Assembly (NCBI RefSeq): GCF_021655095.1
Contig: NZ_PPXW01000001.1
Span: 72,483 to 136,482 of the forward strand
Origin: Clostridium sp. Cult1
GTDB lineage: Bacteria > Bacillota > Clostridia > Tissierellales > Tepidimicrobiaceae
Reading direction: 5' to 3'
Length of the DNA: 64,000 nt
Part shown: in pieces, positions 55,594 through 64,000 of the stretch
Layout of the letters: every line of letters starts with the position of its first letter
How positions within the stretch are numbered: position 1 is the first letter of the stretch
Notes under the pieces: model-generated
What the model was told of the DNA's origin: nothing
Database searches by the model: none
The model's input: only the letters and a program-made list of their open reading frames with translations
Made by a program: the position numbers and the translations under genes

Positions 55594-56481
55594 GTGGAGA
55601 AGGTTAAAGTCATATGCAATCCTTCATCTGGAAGGCAAAATATTCAGAGAAGAGTAGATTACTTATGTAATCTTTTAATAAATGATGGTTATGTAGTCGG
55701 TAAATTCAATACTACCAAAAAAAACGATGCAATGATAGAAGCTATGAGAGCTTGTGATGAAGGATGGGATTTTATTGTTGCCTGTGGAGGAGATGGCACT
55801 GTAAATGAGGTAGCAAAAGGAGTTGCTCAAAGCCATAGGAAAATTCCGGTAGCTATTTTATCGGCTGGTACAGTTAATGATTTTGCAAATCATATGGAAT
55901 TACCAAGAAATATGGATGATTTTTTCGCCATGATAAAAAATAAAAAGATTAAAAAAGTAGATTTAGGCAAGGTAAATGATGAATATTTTATTAACGTAGC
56001 AGCTGGTGGTCTATTGACCAATGTTGGCTTTCAAGTACCAGCTGAAGCAAAGGCTATTTTTGGAAGGATGGCTTATTATATAGAAGGTTTAAAAGAAATA
56101 CCAAAACAAAAATTTAAGCCTATTAGAGTAAAATTTGAAAGTGAAGAATATACAAAGGAAGAAGATATATTATTGTTTTTAATTTCAAATAGTGCTTCAA
56201 TTGGCGGATTTAAAAGATTAGCACCAGATGCTAATGTGTCTGATGGTTATTTAGATGTGGTAATTATTAAAAAGTCAGAAGTTCAGGACTTAGCTCAAAT
56301 ATTCATTAATATCTTTAGGGGAGAGCATGTAAATCATCCTAATGTATCTTACTTTAAATCAAAGAAGATCAAGGTAGATACTGCTGAAGATGTGGTAATA
56401 GATATTGATGGAGAATATGGCGGTAAATTACCATCCGTCTTTGAAATAGAACCGGAAGGGTTTAAAATTTTTGTTCCATAA
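55594..56481 (+). CDS. YegS/DgkB-family lipid kinase
   Basis: A 295-residue diacylglycerol-kinase-fold protein. Motifs: NPSSGRQ (8-14), ACGGDGTVNEVAKGVAQS (about 66-83, nucleotide binding) and PVAILSAGTVNDFANHMELP. The C-terminal domain includes AAGGLLTNVGFQ and SNSASIGGFKRLAPDANVSD with the DG...D pattern. DgkB phosphorylates diacylglycerol from phospholipid or lipoteichoic-acid turnover; YegS-like proteins may prefer phosphatidylglycerol. It uses a GTG start after GAGAGGT. First gene of an operon with MarR and the giant signalling protein. Confidence 0.9.
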   Translation: MEKVKVICNPSSGRQNIQRRVDYLCNLLINDGYVVGKFNTTKKNDAMIEAMRACDEGWDFIVACGGDGTVNEVAKGVAQSHRKIPVAILSAGTVNDFANHMELPRNMDDFFAMIKNKKIKKVDLGKVNDEYFINVAAGGLLTNVGFQVPAEAKAIFGRMAYYIEGLKEIPKQKFKPIRVKFESEEYTKEEDILLFLISNSASIGGFKRLAPDANVSDGYLDVVIIKKSEVQDLAQIFINIFRGEHVNHPNVSYFKSKKIKVDTAEDVVIDIDGEYGGKLPSVFEIEPEGFKIFVP

Positions 56482-56517
56482 TAGATAAAAATAATTTTAT
56501 AAAGTGGAGGTGGAGTT

Positions 56518-56961
56518 TTGAAAGAAAAGGGTATTTCAAACAATATAGCTAGTATTGAAAAACATCTTAGAAAAGTCGACTACATTATTCGATTAAAAGG
56601 TAGAGAGATATTAAACGACTTTAATATCACGATTCCTCAATTCAGTGCTTTGCAAATTCTTATTTATAACGGAGAATTAACTATAGGGGAATTGAGTCAG
56701 AAAATGGCTTTAGCTTGTAGTACAATAACAGATCTAGTAGATAGAATGGAAAAAAATCAATTGGTAGTAAGAAAAAAAGACGAAAAAGATAAAAGGGTAG
56801 TTAGAATTGAAGTGTTGCCAAAGGGACACGATATCGTAAAAAAGGTTTTAGAAAAACGGGTGAAATTTTTAGATTCTAAAATGGTGGATTTGACAGATGA
56901 GGAAAAGGTCTCTCTTAGTAAAGGTCTAGAATCTTTATATAATGCAATGAAAGATAATTGA
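56518..56961 (+). CDS. MarR-family transcriptional regulator
   Basis: A 147-residue winged-helix regulator. The DNA-binding core is LTIGELSQKMALACSTITDL followed by VDRMEKNQLVVRKKDEKDKR (about 56-97), and the wing DKRVVRIEVLPKG is typical. The flanking helices (1-35 and 105-145) form the dimer. TTG start at 56518 after GGAGGTGGAG. Between a lipid kinase and a GGDEF protein, it probably controls its own operon through the palindrome at 55534-55547. Ligand unknown. Confidence 0.88.
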   Translation: MKEKGISNNIASIEKHLRKVDYIIRLKGREILNDFNITIPQFSALQILIYNGELTIGELSQKMALACSTITDLVDRMEKNQLVVRKKDEKDKRVVRIEVLPKGHDIVKKVLEKRVKFLDSKMVDLTDEEKVSLSKGLESLYNAMKDN

Positions 56962-57007
56962 AAGAATAATCTTTCCATTTTATAAATGGAATAAAGGGGA
57001 AATAGAG

Positions 57008-60000
57008 ATGAAGTTAGTAGACAACAGGTACAAAGTTAATAAGGTTTTGGAAGATAATATTTACAGTAGTATATATGAAGTAGTAGATTTTTGGAATGAT
57101 GATAAAAGGTTATTTATGAAGCTATACAATATTGATAAGCAAAAGAAAGTCATTGATTACTTTATTAACAATTTTGTCAACTTAACTAGAATTAAACATA
57201 AATATTTACTTTCCAGTGAGCAGTTCTCCACAATAAAAACCATAGATAGAAAAAGAGTAAATATAAAACAATATTATTGTACAACAGAATATATAGATAA
57301 CCCTTGCCTTGATAAAATTTATAAAGATTTAAGTTTAAAGGAAAAGCTTATGATTATAATCCAAGCCTGTACAGTATTAGATTTTTTACACTATAGAGGG
57401 ATAATATATAAGCATTTAAGTCCTTCTAATATATTTCTGTCGGAAGATGATAATATAAAGATAATGGATTTAGCTAATGTATATGAAGCTTCTATTAATA
57501 CTAGTTATACAGACTTAACAAGATATTTTATTGCACCAGAGGTTTTACTAGACCAAAAGGATATGATAAATAAAAATGCAGACAAATACTCCCTAGGGAT
57601 GTTGATGCTATATTTATTAACTAACGATTTCTATTCAAGTAATATATCCTATGAATATAGAGATGCTTCTCAAATGAACAACAAGCAGATAGATTTTTTA
57701 AATGACATTATTACAAGATTGACTAGGAAAAATCCAATTACTAGAGAAGTATCCTTAAGAGATTTAGTAGACAATTTGAAAGAAATATTCAATATAGATT
57801 ATGAATACGATATAGTCAAGGAAAGAGGTATCCTAAATTTTAAAACCCAAATAGTAGGTAGAGAAAAAGAAATTAACAAAGTATTAATGATTGATAAAAA
57901 ATTAACAAAAGGTAAAGAATATAAAAAAGCAATATTAATTAATGGGGATTCAGGCGTAGGTAAAACTCGGCTACTTAAGGAAATAAGCCACTTATTGAGG
58001 ATGAGAGGAAGGGATGTATACTACTTAGAAATAACTGAGAATATCCAACATGGTTTAAAACCAGCAACAAATATTCTACGTCAAACTATCAAAGATGTAC
58101 CAATGAATGTATTAAATAAATATGCTAAGGAGCTTATAAAAGTATTACCAGAACTAAAATTTGTTGTAAATGCAGAAACTCTAGATGAAATAAGCGGAGA
58201 TAGAGAAAGGTTAAGACTATATGATAGAATAACCAATTATTTAGAAGAATTTACTAAGGACAAGCCTGTATATTTAATTATTGATAATCTAGGTGATTGT
58301 AGTCTGGAATTTTTACATTTACTGAATTATATAATTGATAATATTAGTGAAGGAAGTATAATCGTAATAGGCTCTTATAACGAAAAGACCATAGGAGATA
58401 GATCTATTAAAGGTAACATCTTTTATAAACTAATAGGTGAGGAAAATGTTGAACATATTAAGATTTCCAATTTAAACTTAACAGAAATTGGAGAGTTTAT
58501 CCAATATGTATTAGGAATTAGCTATAAACCGTTAAAATTTTCCGCAGTAATGTTAAGGGAAAGTGCAGGAAATCCTAGATATATTGAATATATGATGAAA
58601 GATTTATATGCTACTGGTGAACTTTTTTTAAGCACAGAGGGTTTTTGGGAGATTAAAACCCAGAGATACTCAGATATATATTTTCCCTCAAGCATAGATG
58701 AAGCAATGAAAAATCAAATATCCCTTATAGAAAAAGGATATTTAGAGATTATGAAGATAGTTTCAGCATACAATGATTCCATATCGAAGATAATTCTTTT
58801 TCAAATGATAAATGATGATAATGATTACTTAAATACCAAAATAAGTGAATTGGTAGGCATGGGTCTTCTGGAGGAAAAGGTTGCTGACTGGGGATATAGC
58901 TATAGTATTAGTAATATACATTTAAAAAGGCTAATATATCATAGAATTCCTTCTTATGAAAGGATTGAGCTCCATAAAAAATTGGCCAGATTATTAGAGA
59001 AAAACTATGGGACTAATTACAAGGTAATTTTGGGGGAACTTATCTATCATTTAAGAGCCTCAAACCAAACTGAAAAAGCATTAGATTATACAATTAGAGA
59101 AGCCAGAGAAAAATCTAATATATTAAGTACCCAATCTATACTATTATGGGAAGAAGCCTATGATATAGCAAAGGGTACAGAATCTGATTATAAGTTGGAG
59201 ATATTAAATTCTTTAGGCAGTATATATTTTTTAAAAGGAGAATATGATAAAGCTTTAAATGTATATAAAGAATTGTTTGATATATCCAAGAATAAAGAAG
59301 AGGGGAAATATATTGTCATTGCTAACACAGGTATTGGAGAAATATATTTAAAGAGAAGTCTGACAGATAAAGCTTTAAATAAGGCGAAAGAGGCAATAAA
59401 AATTTCAAAAGAAATAGACTATCCTGTTGGAATAGTTAAATCACGTATACTCTATAATAAAATATTGCTAAACCATGGAAAATTTGAGGAGTCTCAACAA
59501 GATATAATAGAACTTTTAGGTTTTGTAATGGAGCATGGTCTGTATCAAGAGTTAGGTGATATCTATAATATAATGGGCCTTTTAGAGTACTTTAATGGAA
59601 ATGTTGAGAAGGCAATTGAACTGTACCAAGATAGCATTAAATCTTATCACAAAGTAGATAAGTTTATTAATTCTACTAAGCCAATAAATAATATTGCTAA
59701 TATATATCGTCAATGTGGAGAATATAAAAAAGCAATGGAATACTATGAAGATGGTTTAAAAATTGTTGAAAAATACGGTATAATGAATATAAAATTAGTA
59801 TTTCTAAACAATGTTGGGGAAGTATATTTTGATCTATGTGACTATAATAAGGCTAAGAAATATATTAAAGAGGCTAGAACAATTGCCTTAGAAGTTAAGG
59901 ATCCTAATTTAATATTTTTAACTAATATAAATTTAGGTTTAATATATCTATTGATTGGCGATTATGAACATAGTTATAATTGTTATGAAATAATTAAAAA

Positions 60001-62395
60001 AAGTTATTCCCAAAACTCAAATTTTAGTTTTGAGGTAATTAGTCAATACTATAATTTTCTTGGTGAGTTTTATTATACTTTTGGGAAGTGGGATGAAGCG
60101 TTAAAGTATTCTACTAATGCTATGAAGCTTTGCAAGGATTATAACAATACAGAATATTTAATGTCTAAAACCAGAATTATACTTATAAATTATTTTAAGA
60201 ATCAAAGTTATGATAAAAAATCTATGGAGAATATTAGGACAGAGTTTAGAAGTATAAATTTAGGATTTAAAAGAAGGGCTAATTTATTGAGATTAGGTAT
60301 TGTTGCTTTGCTGGAAAATGACTACAAATATGTTGCAGATATACTTGAAGAAGATAATAAACTAAAAAAAGATTATACTTCACCGACTTTAGAGTATATT
60401 AGAAAACTATTATTATATAGCATAACCCAGGATGAAGATGGCAATAAAAATTTAATGAAACTAGAAGAGAATATGAAGAAATATAATCTTGTTCACCTAG
60501 ATATATATGCAAATATTTTGATAGGCGTTAATTTTACAGTGGACGAAAAATATTATCAAGCTATTAACTACCTATTACAATCATTAGATTTAATATATGG
60601 TACCATAAAAAACATACCAGAAAGAGATTTGCAAGTTGGTTTTATTAAAAGACATAGGACCGATAATATTAAAATCAAGCTTTTGGAAGTAATGTATAAA
60701 ATATTTAATAAGAGATTGGATTGTATATGTATAGATGATATAGGTCCAAATGATAATATTGAAAAATATTTTGATTACAATTCATTATTTAGTTTAATAG
60801 ACGATAGTCAGTTTACTAAGATAACAGAGATGAATTATCTATATGAAGAAACTAAAGATATATTCACCATAGAAGATTTGATAAAAAATCTAACAAACGA
60901 TTATAAATATAATTTAAAACTTATCTTGAAATATATATCAAAAGAAGCCTTTGCTCAGAGAGGATATATATTGATCTATGATGAAGAGAATAATAGATAT
61001 ACTCCCATTATAAGTTTAAACGGCCATATGAACTGGAAGCCTAATGAAAACTTATTAGCCTTGGCTGGTAGATATGAAAATGGAATTCTAATAAGTAGTA
61101 GTTTAGTTAGCAATGTAATTGGGTTACATAAAGAATTTTTACCAAAGGATACTAGGGCGTTAATTTGTGTTCCAATAATAACACCTCCAAATGAAATTTA
61201 TCATTCTGGAGAAGAAAGAAGAAAGAATCAGCTACAGTATAATCGCAGGAAGGAAGGATATATCTATTTAGAAACGGGAAGAATATTTAATAGATTTGAT
61301 AAAGAAAGGCAGAGATTGATTAGTATTTTAACTAGAATACTATATATCAATATTGAGAATTACAAATTTAAAATATTATCCAATATAGATAGATTGACAG
61401 GTACTTACACAAGAAAGTATTTAGATAATGAGTTTAATAGAATCCTTATTGAAGCAAAGAGAAAAGATGAATCTTTTGCAGTTATGATGATGGATTTAGA
61501 TAGATTCAAAAATATAAATGATATCTACGGTCATAGAAAAGGTGATGAGGTTTTAAGCTTAATAGGCAGTACTTTATCCAATAGTATAAGAGACACTGAT
61601 ATAGTGGCTAGATATGGTGGAGAAGAGTTTATTATACTATTAAAGGACGTTAACGAAGAACAAGTTAAAAAAATTGGAGAAAAAATTAGATTGAGTGTTG
61701 AAAAGTTGAAAATATCAAACATTGAGAATCCTATTACTATTAGTGTAGGAATATCTATGTTTCCGGTTCATAGTCAATTTAAAGAAGAATTAATAGAAAA
61801 GGCGGATCAAGCTCTTTATTGTGCTAAGGAAAAAGGAAGGAATAAGGTAGTTATATGGAATACAAATTTAGCCAATACATTGAATAGAGTAGATAGATTA
61901 GCAGGTATTTTATCTGGCAATACTAATATGGATCAGAGAAATATTCTAGCAATATTGGATATAATTGATATTGTAAAACGAGACATCAGTAAAAAGGAAA
62001 AAATATTCGCATTTTTAGGCAGAACTATAGAAACGTTAGAAGCTGAAAATGGCGCTTTTGTTGAAATAGATTTTAATAACAATCCCACCAATATCTATGC
62101 TAGGTCTATATTGAATCAAAATTGGACAGAGGCTTCATTTATCAATGAAGCCATAGTAGATAGGATCCTTTCTCAAAGAAAAGGAGAATTTTTAATTGAT
62201 TGGGAAAGTGTAAATGAGATGAATTTAGTTTTAAATACTCCTAATTGGGAATCGGTAATTGCAATACCTTTGATTTTTAAAGGTGAAACAAAAGGATTAG
62301 TATATATTACTGTTCCAATAAAAGAAAAGGAATTTGACTATAATAACTATAATTTAACTAAAGTGTTATGCGATATTTTTTCAACCATATTGTGA
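57008..62395 (+). CDS. Pseudokinase / AAA-like ATPase / TPR / GAF / GGDEF / GAF signalling protein
   Basis: A 1795-residue soluble protein. Residues 8-262 are kinase-like: K38 and APE (177-179) are present, but HRD reads HLS (136-138) and DFG reads DLA (154-156), so phosphotransfer is unlikely. Residues 283-660 form a P-loop ATPase (VGREKEINKV; GDSGVGKT at 313-320), like the AAA modules of large Ser/Thr-kinase regulators. About 690-1290 are TPR-like repeats (LNSLGSIYFLKGEYDKALNV). A GAF-like region (about 1320-1450) leads into GGDEF: MDLDRFKNINDIYGHRKGDE, GGEEF at 1537-1541, inhibitory RDTD at 1528-1531. A second GAF-like domain ends the protein. It should make cyclic di-GMP under ATP- and ligand-dependent control. 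Confidence 0.82.
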   Translation: MKLVDNRYKVNKVLEDNIYSSIYEVVDFWNDDKRLFMKLYNIDKQKKVIDYFINNFVNLTRIKHKYLLSSEQFSTIKTIDRKRVNIKQYYCTTEYIDNPCLDKIYKDLSLKEKLMIIIQACTVLDFLHYRGIIYKHLSPSNIFLSEDDNIKIMDLANVYEASINTSYTDLTRYFIAPEVLLDQKDMINKNADKYSLGMLMLYLLTNDFYSSNISYEYRDASQMNNKQIDFLNDIITRLTRKNPITREVSLRDLVDNLKEIFNIDYEYDIVKERGILNFKTQIVGREKEINKVLMIDKKLTKGKEYKKAILINGDSGVGKTRLLKEISHLLRMRGRDVYYLEITENIQHGLKPATNILRQTIKDVPMNVLNKYAKELIKVLPELKFVVNAETLDEISGDRERLRLYDRITNYLEEFTKDKPVYLIIDNLGDCSLEFLHLLNYIIDNISEGSIIVIGSYNEKTIGDRSIKGNIFYKLIGEENVEHIKISNLNLTEIGEFIQYVLGISYKPLKFSAVMLRESAGNPRYIEYMMKDLYATGELFLSTEGFWEIKTQRYSDIYFPSSIDEAMKNQISLIEKGYLEIMKIVSAYNDSISKIILFQMINDDNDYLNTKISELVGMGLLEEKVADWGYSYSISNIHLKRLIYHRIPSYERIELHKKLARLLEKNYGTNYKVILGELIYHLRASNQTEKALDYTIREAREKSNILSTQSILLWEEAYDIAKGTESDYKLEILNSLGSIYFLKGEYDKALNVYKELFDISKNKEEGKYIVIANTGIGEIYLKRSLTDKALNKAKEAIKISKEIDYPVGIVKSRILYNKILLNHGKFEESQQDIIELLGFVMEHGLYQELGDIYNIMGLLEYFNGNVEKAIELYQDSIKSYHKVDKFINSTKPINNIANIYRQCGEYKKAMEYYEDGLKIVEKYGIMNIKLVFLNNVGEVYFDLCDYNKAKKYIKEARTIALEVKDPNLIFLTNINLGLIYLLIGDYEHSYNCYEIIKKSYSQNSNFSFEVISQYYNFLGEFYYTFGKWDEALKYSTNAMKLCKDYNNTEYLMSKTRIILINYFKNQSYDKKSMENIRTEFRSINLGFKRRANLLRLGIVALLENDYKYVADILEEDNKLKKDYTSPTLEYIRKLLLYSITQDEDGNKNLMKLEENMKKYNLVHLDIYANILIGVNFTVDEKYYQAINYLLQSLDLIYGTIKNIPERDLQVGFIKRHRTDNIKIKLLEVMYKIFNKRLDCICIDDIGPNDNIEKYFDYNSLFSLIDDSQFTKITEMNYLYEETKDIFTIEDLIKNLTNDYKYNLKLILKYISKEAFAQRGYILIYDEENNRYTPIISLNGHMNWKPNENLLALAGRYENGILISSSLVSNVIGLHKEFLPKDTRALICVPIITPPNEIYHSGEERRKNQLQYNRRKEGYIYLETGRIFNRFDKERQRLISILTRILYINIENYKFKILSNIDRLTGTYTRKYLDNEFNRILIEAKRKDESFAVMMMDLDRFKNINDIYGHRKGDEVLSLIGSTLSNSIRDTDIVARYGGEEFIILLKDVNEEQVKKIGEKIRLSVEKLKISNIENPITISVGISMFPVHSQFKEELIEKADQALYCAKEKGRNKVVIWNTNLANTLNRVDRLAGILSGNTNMDQRNILAILDIIDIVKRDISKKEKIFAFLGRTIETLEAENGAFVEIDFNNNPTNIYARSILNQNWTEASFINEAIVDRILSQRKGEFLIDWESVNEMNLVLNTPNWESVIAIPLIFKGETKGLVYITVPIKEKEFDYNNYNLTKVLCDIFSTIL

Positions 62396-62446
62396 ATGAA
62401 ATAAAAATTGAATTATTTATTACTTGAAGTATTATAAATTCACTGC

Positions 62447-62466
62447 TAGTTATGATATAATAACTA
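62447..62466. promoter_or_regulatory. Palindrome over the -10 of the lacI-type gene
   Basis: Perfect 7-bp arms TAGTTAT-GATATA-ATAACTA. A TATAAT (62456-62461) lies inside. Likely autoregulatory operator; a matching -35 is poor. Confidence 0.45.
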
Positions 62467-62501
62467 AAATATTCTATCTATTTATTGAGGGAGGTGCGGA
62501 A

Positions 62502-63515
62502 ATGTCAGTAACAATAAAAGATGTAGCAAAGTTAGCTGGTGTATCTATTTCTACTGTTTCAAGAGTTATCAATAATTCTAAGCCAGTAAGCCTTGAAGTA
62601 AGAAAGAAAGTATTAGAGGCCATAGATGAATTAGGATATAAACCTAATGAGGTAGCCAGAAGTCTTGTTACGAGAAAATCAAATTTAATTGGAGTTATTA
62701 TAACGGATATTGGCAATTCCTATATAGCAGAAATGGTTAGAGGAATAGAAGAAGTGGGAAGAATGTATAATTATGATATTCTTTTGTCAAGTAGTTATGG
62801 GAATCCAAATACGGAGAAGAAGTTTGCACAACTTTTGAGAAGCAAGCAGGTGGAAGGGATAATTTTAGTTTCAGAAAAAAATAACGATGAAGTAATAGAG
62901 GAAATTCAAGATTTTAGAATTCCTTTTGTATACTTAAATAAATATTATAGTAATTTAAATATACCTACTGTATCTATAGATAACTTAGAAGCATGCTTTG
63001 AGATGACTAATTATCTTTTGAAATTAGGGCATGAAAATATTTTATATATAACTGCTAATGAGAAAGATGAATTTTCATTAGAGAAGTATAAAATAGATGG
63101 GTACAGAAAGGCCATAAAGGATATTGGAAATGGAAAAGAGTTTATATATTCAGCCACAGGATTTGGCATTGAAGATGGTTACGATATGGGAGAAGAAATA
63201 ATTAAGTTTATAAAAGATAATAACATTACTGCAGTTTTTTGTTGCCAAGATGAATTAGCTATAGGTTTTATTAACTATTGTTATGATAATAAGATAAAAG
63301 TTCCAGAGGATATTTCTATTTGTGGATATGGTGATACAAAAATAACTTCTATCTACAGACCTAAACTTACAACAGTAAAAGAGCCTTATTACGATATTGG
63401 CGCTGTTGCAATTAGAAGAATTATTAAAAAATTAAAGGAAGAAGATATAAAAGAAGAACATATTTATCTTCCAATTCGGATAATGGAAAGGGAAAGTTGT
63501 AGAAGAATCAAATAA
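62502..63515 (+). CDS. LacI-family transcriptional regulator
   Basis: A 337-residue regulator. The helix-turn-helix and hinge are MSVTIKDVAKLAGVSISTVS and KVLEAIDELGYKPNEVARSL (2-55). A periplasmic-binding-protein-like domain follows (LIGVIITDIGNSYIAEMVRG onward), with the C-terminal ISICGYGDTKITSIYRPKLT. It binds a sugar or similar effector, but no sugar genes adjoin it, so the target is unknown. The ATG at 62502 with GGGAGGTG is clearly the start. Confidence 0.92.
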   Translation: MSVTIKDVAKLAGVSISTVSRVINNSKPVSLEVRKKVLEAIDELGYKPNEVARSLVTRKSNLIGVIITDIGNSYIAEMVRGIEEVGRMYNYDILLSSSYGNPNTEKKFAQLLRSKQVEGIILVSEKNNDEVIEEIQDFRIPFVYLNKYYSNLNIPTVSIDNLEACFEMTNYLLKLGHENILYITANEKDEFSLEKYKIDGYRKAIKDIGNGKEFIYSATGFGIEDGYDMGEEIIKFIKDNNITAVFCCQDELAIGFINYCYDNKIKVPEDISICGYGDTKITSIYRPKLTTVKEPYYDIGAVAIRRIIKKLKEEDIKEEHIYLPIRIMERESCRRIK

Positions 63516-63529
63516 TGGTGGTGTAATGT

Positions 63530-64000
63530 ATGAGAGCTTTTATAGGATTGGAATTTGGCCACGATTTAAAGAAGGAATTATACGAGATACAAGAAATTCT
63601 TAAAATCAATTCAAATAAAGGAAGCTGGGTCTCTTTAGATAACTTTCATATTACACTAAAATTTCTAGGAAATATTGATAAAGACCAAATAGATAGTATA
63701 GAGAAAAGTATAAAATCCATATCTATCAATACTTCACCCATATCCATAACCTTGGAAGAGCTAGGTTATTTCAATGTAAAAAATGGTGAATATAGGGTTA
63801 TTTGGATAGGTATTAATGGAGAAATGATGAAATTAAATAATATATATGATATAATAGAAAAGGATATGAATAGCATTGGCTTTCCTATAGAAAAAAGAAA
63901 ATTTACACCCCATATAACTTTAGGCAGAAGAGTGAGGACAAAGTTGCCTTTTAACAAGTTAGAGGAAAGTATTAAATATAAACTAGGGACAGAATTTTTA
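63530..64000 (+). CDS. thpR: RNA 2',3'-cyclic phosphodiesterase (2'-5' RNA ligase family), 3' end missing
   Basis: The first 157 residues of a ThpR/LigT protein, usually 180-200 long. The two catalytic HxT motifs of the 2H phosphoesterase family are present: H40-I-T in FHITLKFLG and H128-I-T in PHITLGR. It opens cyclic phosphates at RNA ends; RNA ligase activity has been seen in vitro for relatives. The start at 63530 follows GGTGGTG, 14 bases after the lacI-type gene, so the two may be co-transcribed. The frame runs off the window end. Confidence 0.9.
   Translation, partial: MRAFIGLEFGHDLKKELYEIQEILKINSNKGSWVSLDNFHITLKFLGNIDKDQIDSIEKSIKSISINTSPISITLEELGYFNVKNGEYRVIWIGINGEMMKLNNIYDIIEKDMNSIGFPIEKRKFTPHITLGRRVRTKLPFNKLEESIKYKLGTEFL

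Overview
The window is strongly A+T-rich, uses TAA/TAG stops and strong GGAGG-type ribosome binding sites, and carries genes typical of anaerobic, low-GC Gram-positive bacteria: an NfnAB transhydrogenase, a two-subunit iron-sulfur L-serine dehydratase, ytxG/ytxH-like and bmrCD-like pairs, and a clostridial-style 6S RNA. A member of the Clostridia, possibly the Tissierellia, is the best guess. This is inferred from gene content only; there is no rRNA or taxonomic marker to settle it. No phage, CRISPR array, tRNA or intact insertion sequence was found, only one decayed transposase fragment near 7.6 kb.

Region 1-9.2 kb is metabolic: the end of an unknown membrane protein gene, a pseudouridine catabolism pair (psuK-psuG), a nitroreductase, a DMT transporter, a gamma-carbonic-anhydrase-like protein, and a small regulon made of an IclR regulator and two class V aminotransferases. 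Each of those three genes has a consensus-like promoter followed by a copy of the same palindrome (ATTTACCAATAGTAAAT-like). Region 9.2-10 kb holds a minus-strand set of small unknown genes, one of which looks frameshifted.

Region 10-23.6 kb has an M20 amidohydrolase, a phosphoglucomutase, a sugar-nucleotidyltransferase/phosphomannomutase-like fusion, and an 8-kb gene for a cyclic beta-1,2-glucan synthase. Together these could run from glucose phosphates to an extracellular or periplasm-like glucan. Region 23.6-26.5 kb is a stress-like block: a Mn-type superoxide dismutase behind a near-perfect Fur box, a degenerate hemerythrin/RIC-like protein, and a MATE pump, with an FNR/CRP-family-like dyad between the last two. 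NfnAB and a second MATE pump follow.

Region 30.9-39.6 kb is the most unusual part. It is a tightly packed minus-strand operon (several ATGA overlaps) starting with the serine dehydratase subunits. It continues with a 1613-residue fusion (HD hydrolase, helical repeats, NadD-like adenylyltransferase, GNAT-like, phosphoribosyltransferase), a divergent lactate/malate-dehydrogenase-fold protein and a flavodoxin-fold protein. This looks like an undescribed nucleotide- or NAD-related system. Upstream are a variant cis-prenyltransferase and a PspC protein, then an FHA-FtsW/RodA-PBP cluster for cell-wall growth, NAD kinase, an RluA pseudouridine synthase, two unknown divergent genes, an FtsH-like protease and 6S RNA.

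Region 49.2-64 kb has a zinc-ribbon protein, a PHP phosphatase, a heterodimeric BmrCD-like ABC exporter, ytxH/DUF948 envelope proteins, and a lipid kinase-MarR-giant signalling protein operon whose promoter carries a palindrome in its spacer. The giant protein (1795 residues) joins a pseudokinase, a P-loop ATPase, TPR-like repeats, GAF domains and an intact GGEEF diguanylate cyclase domain. The window ends with a LacI regulator and the start of thpR.
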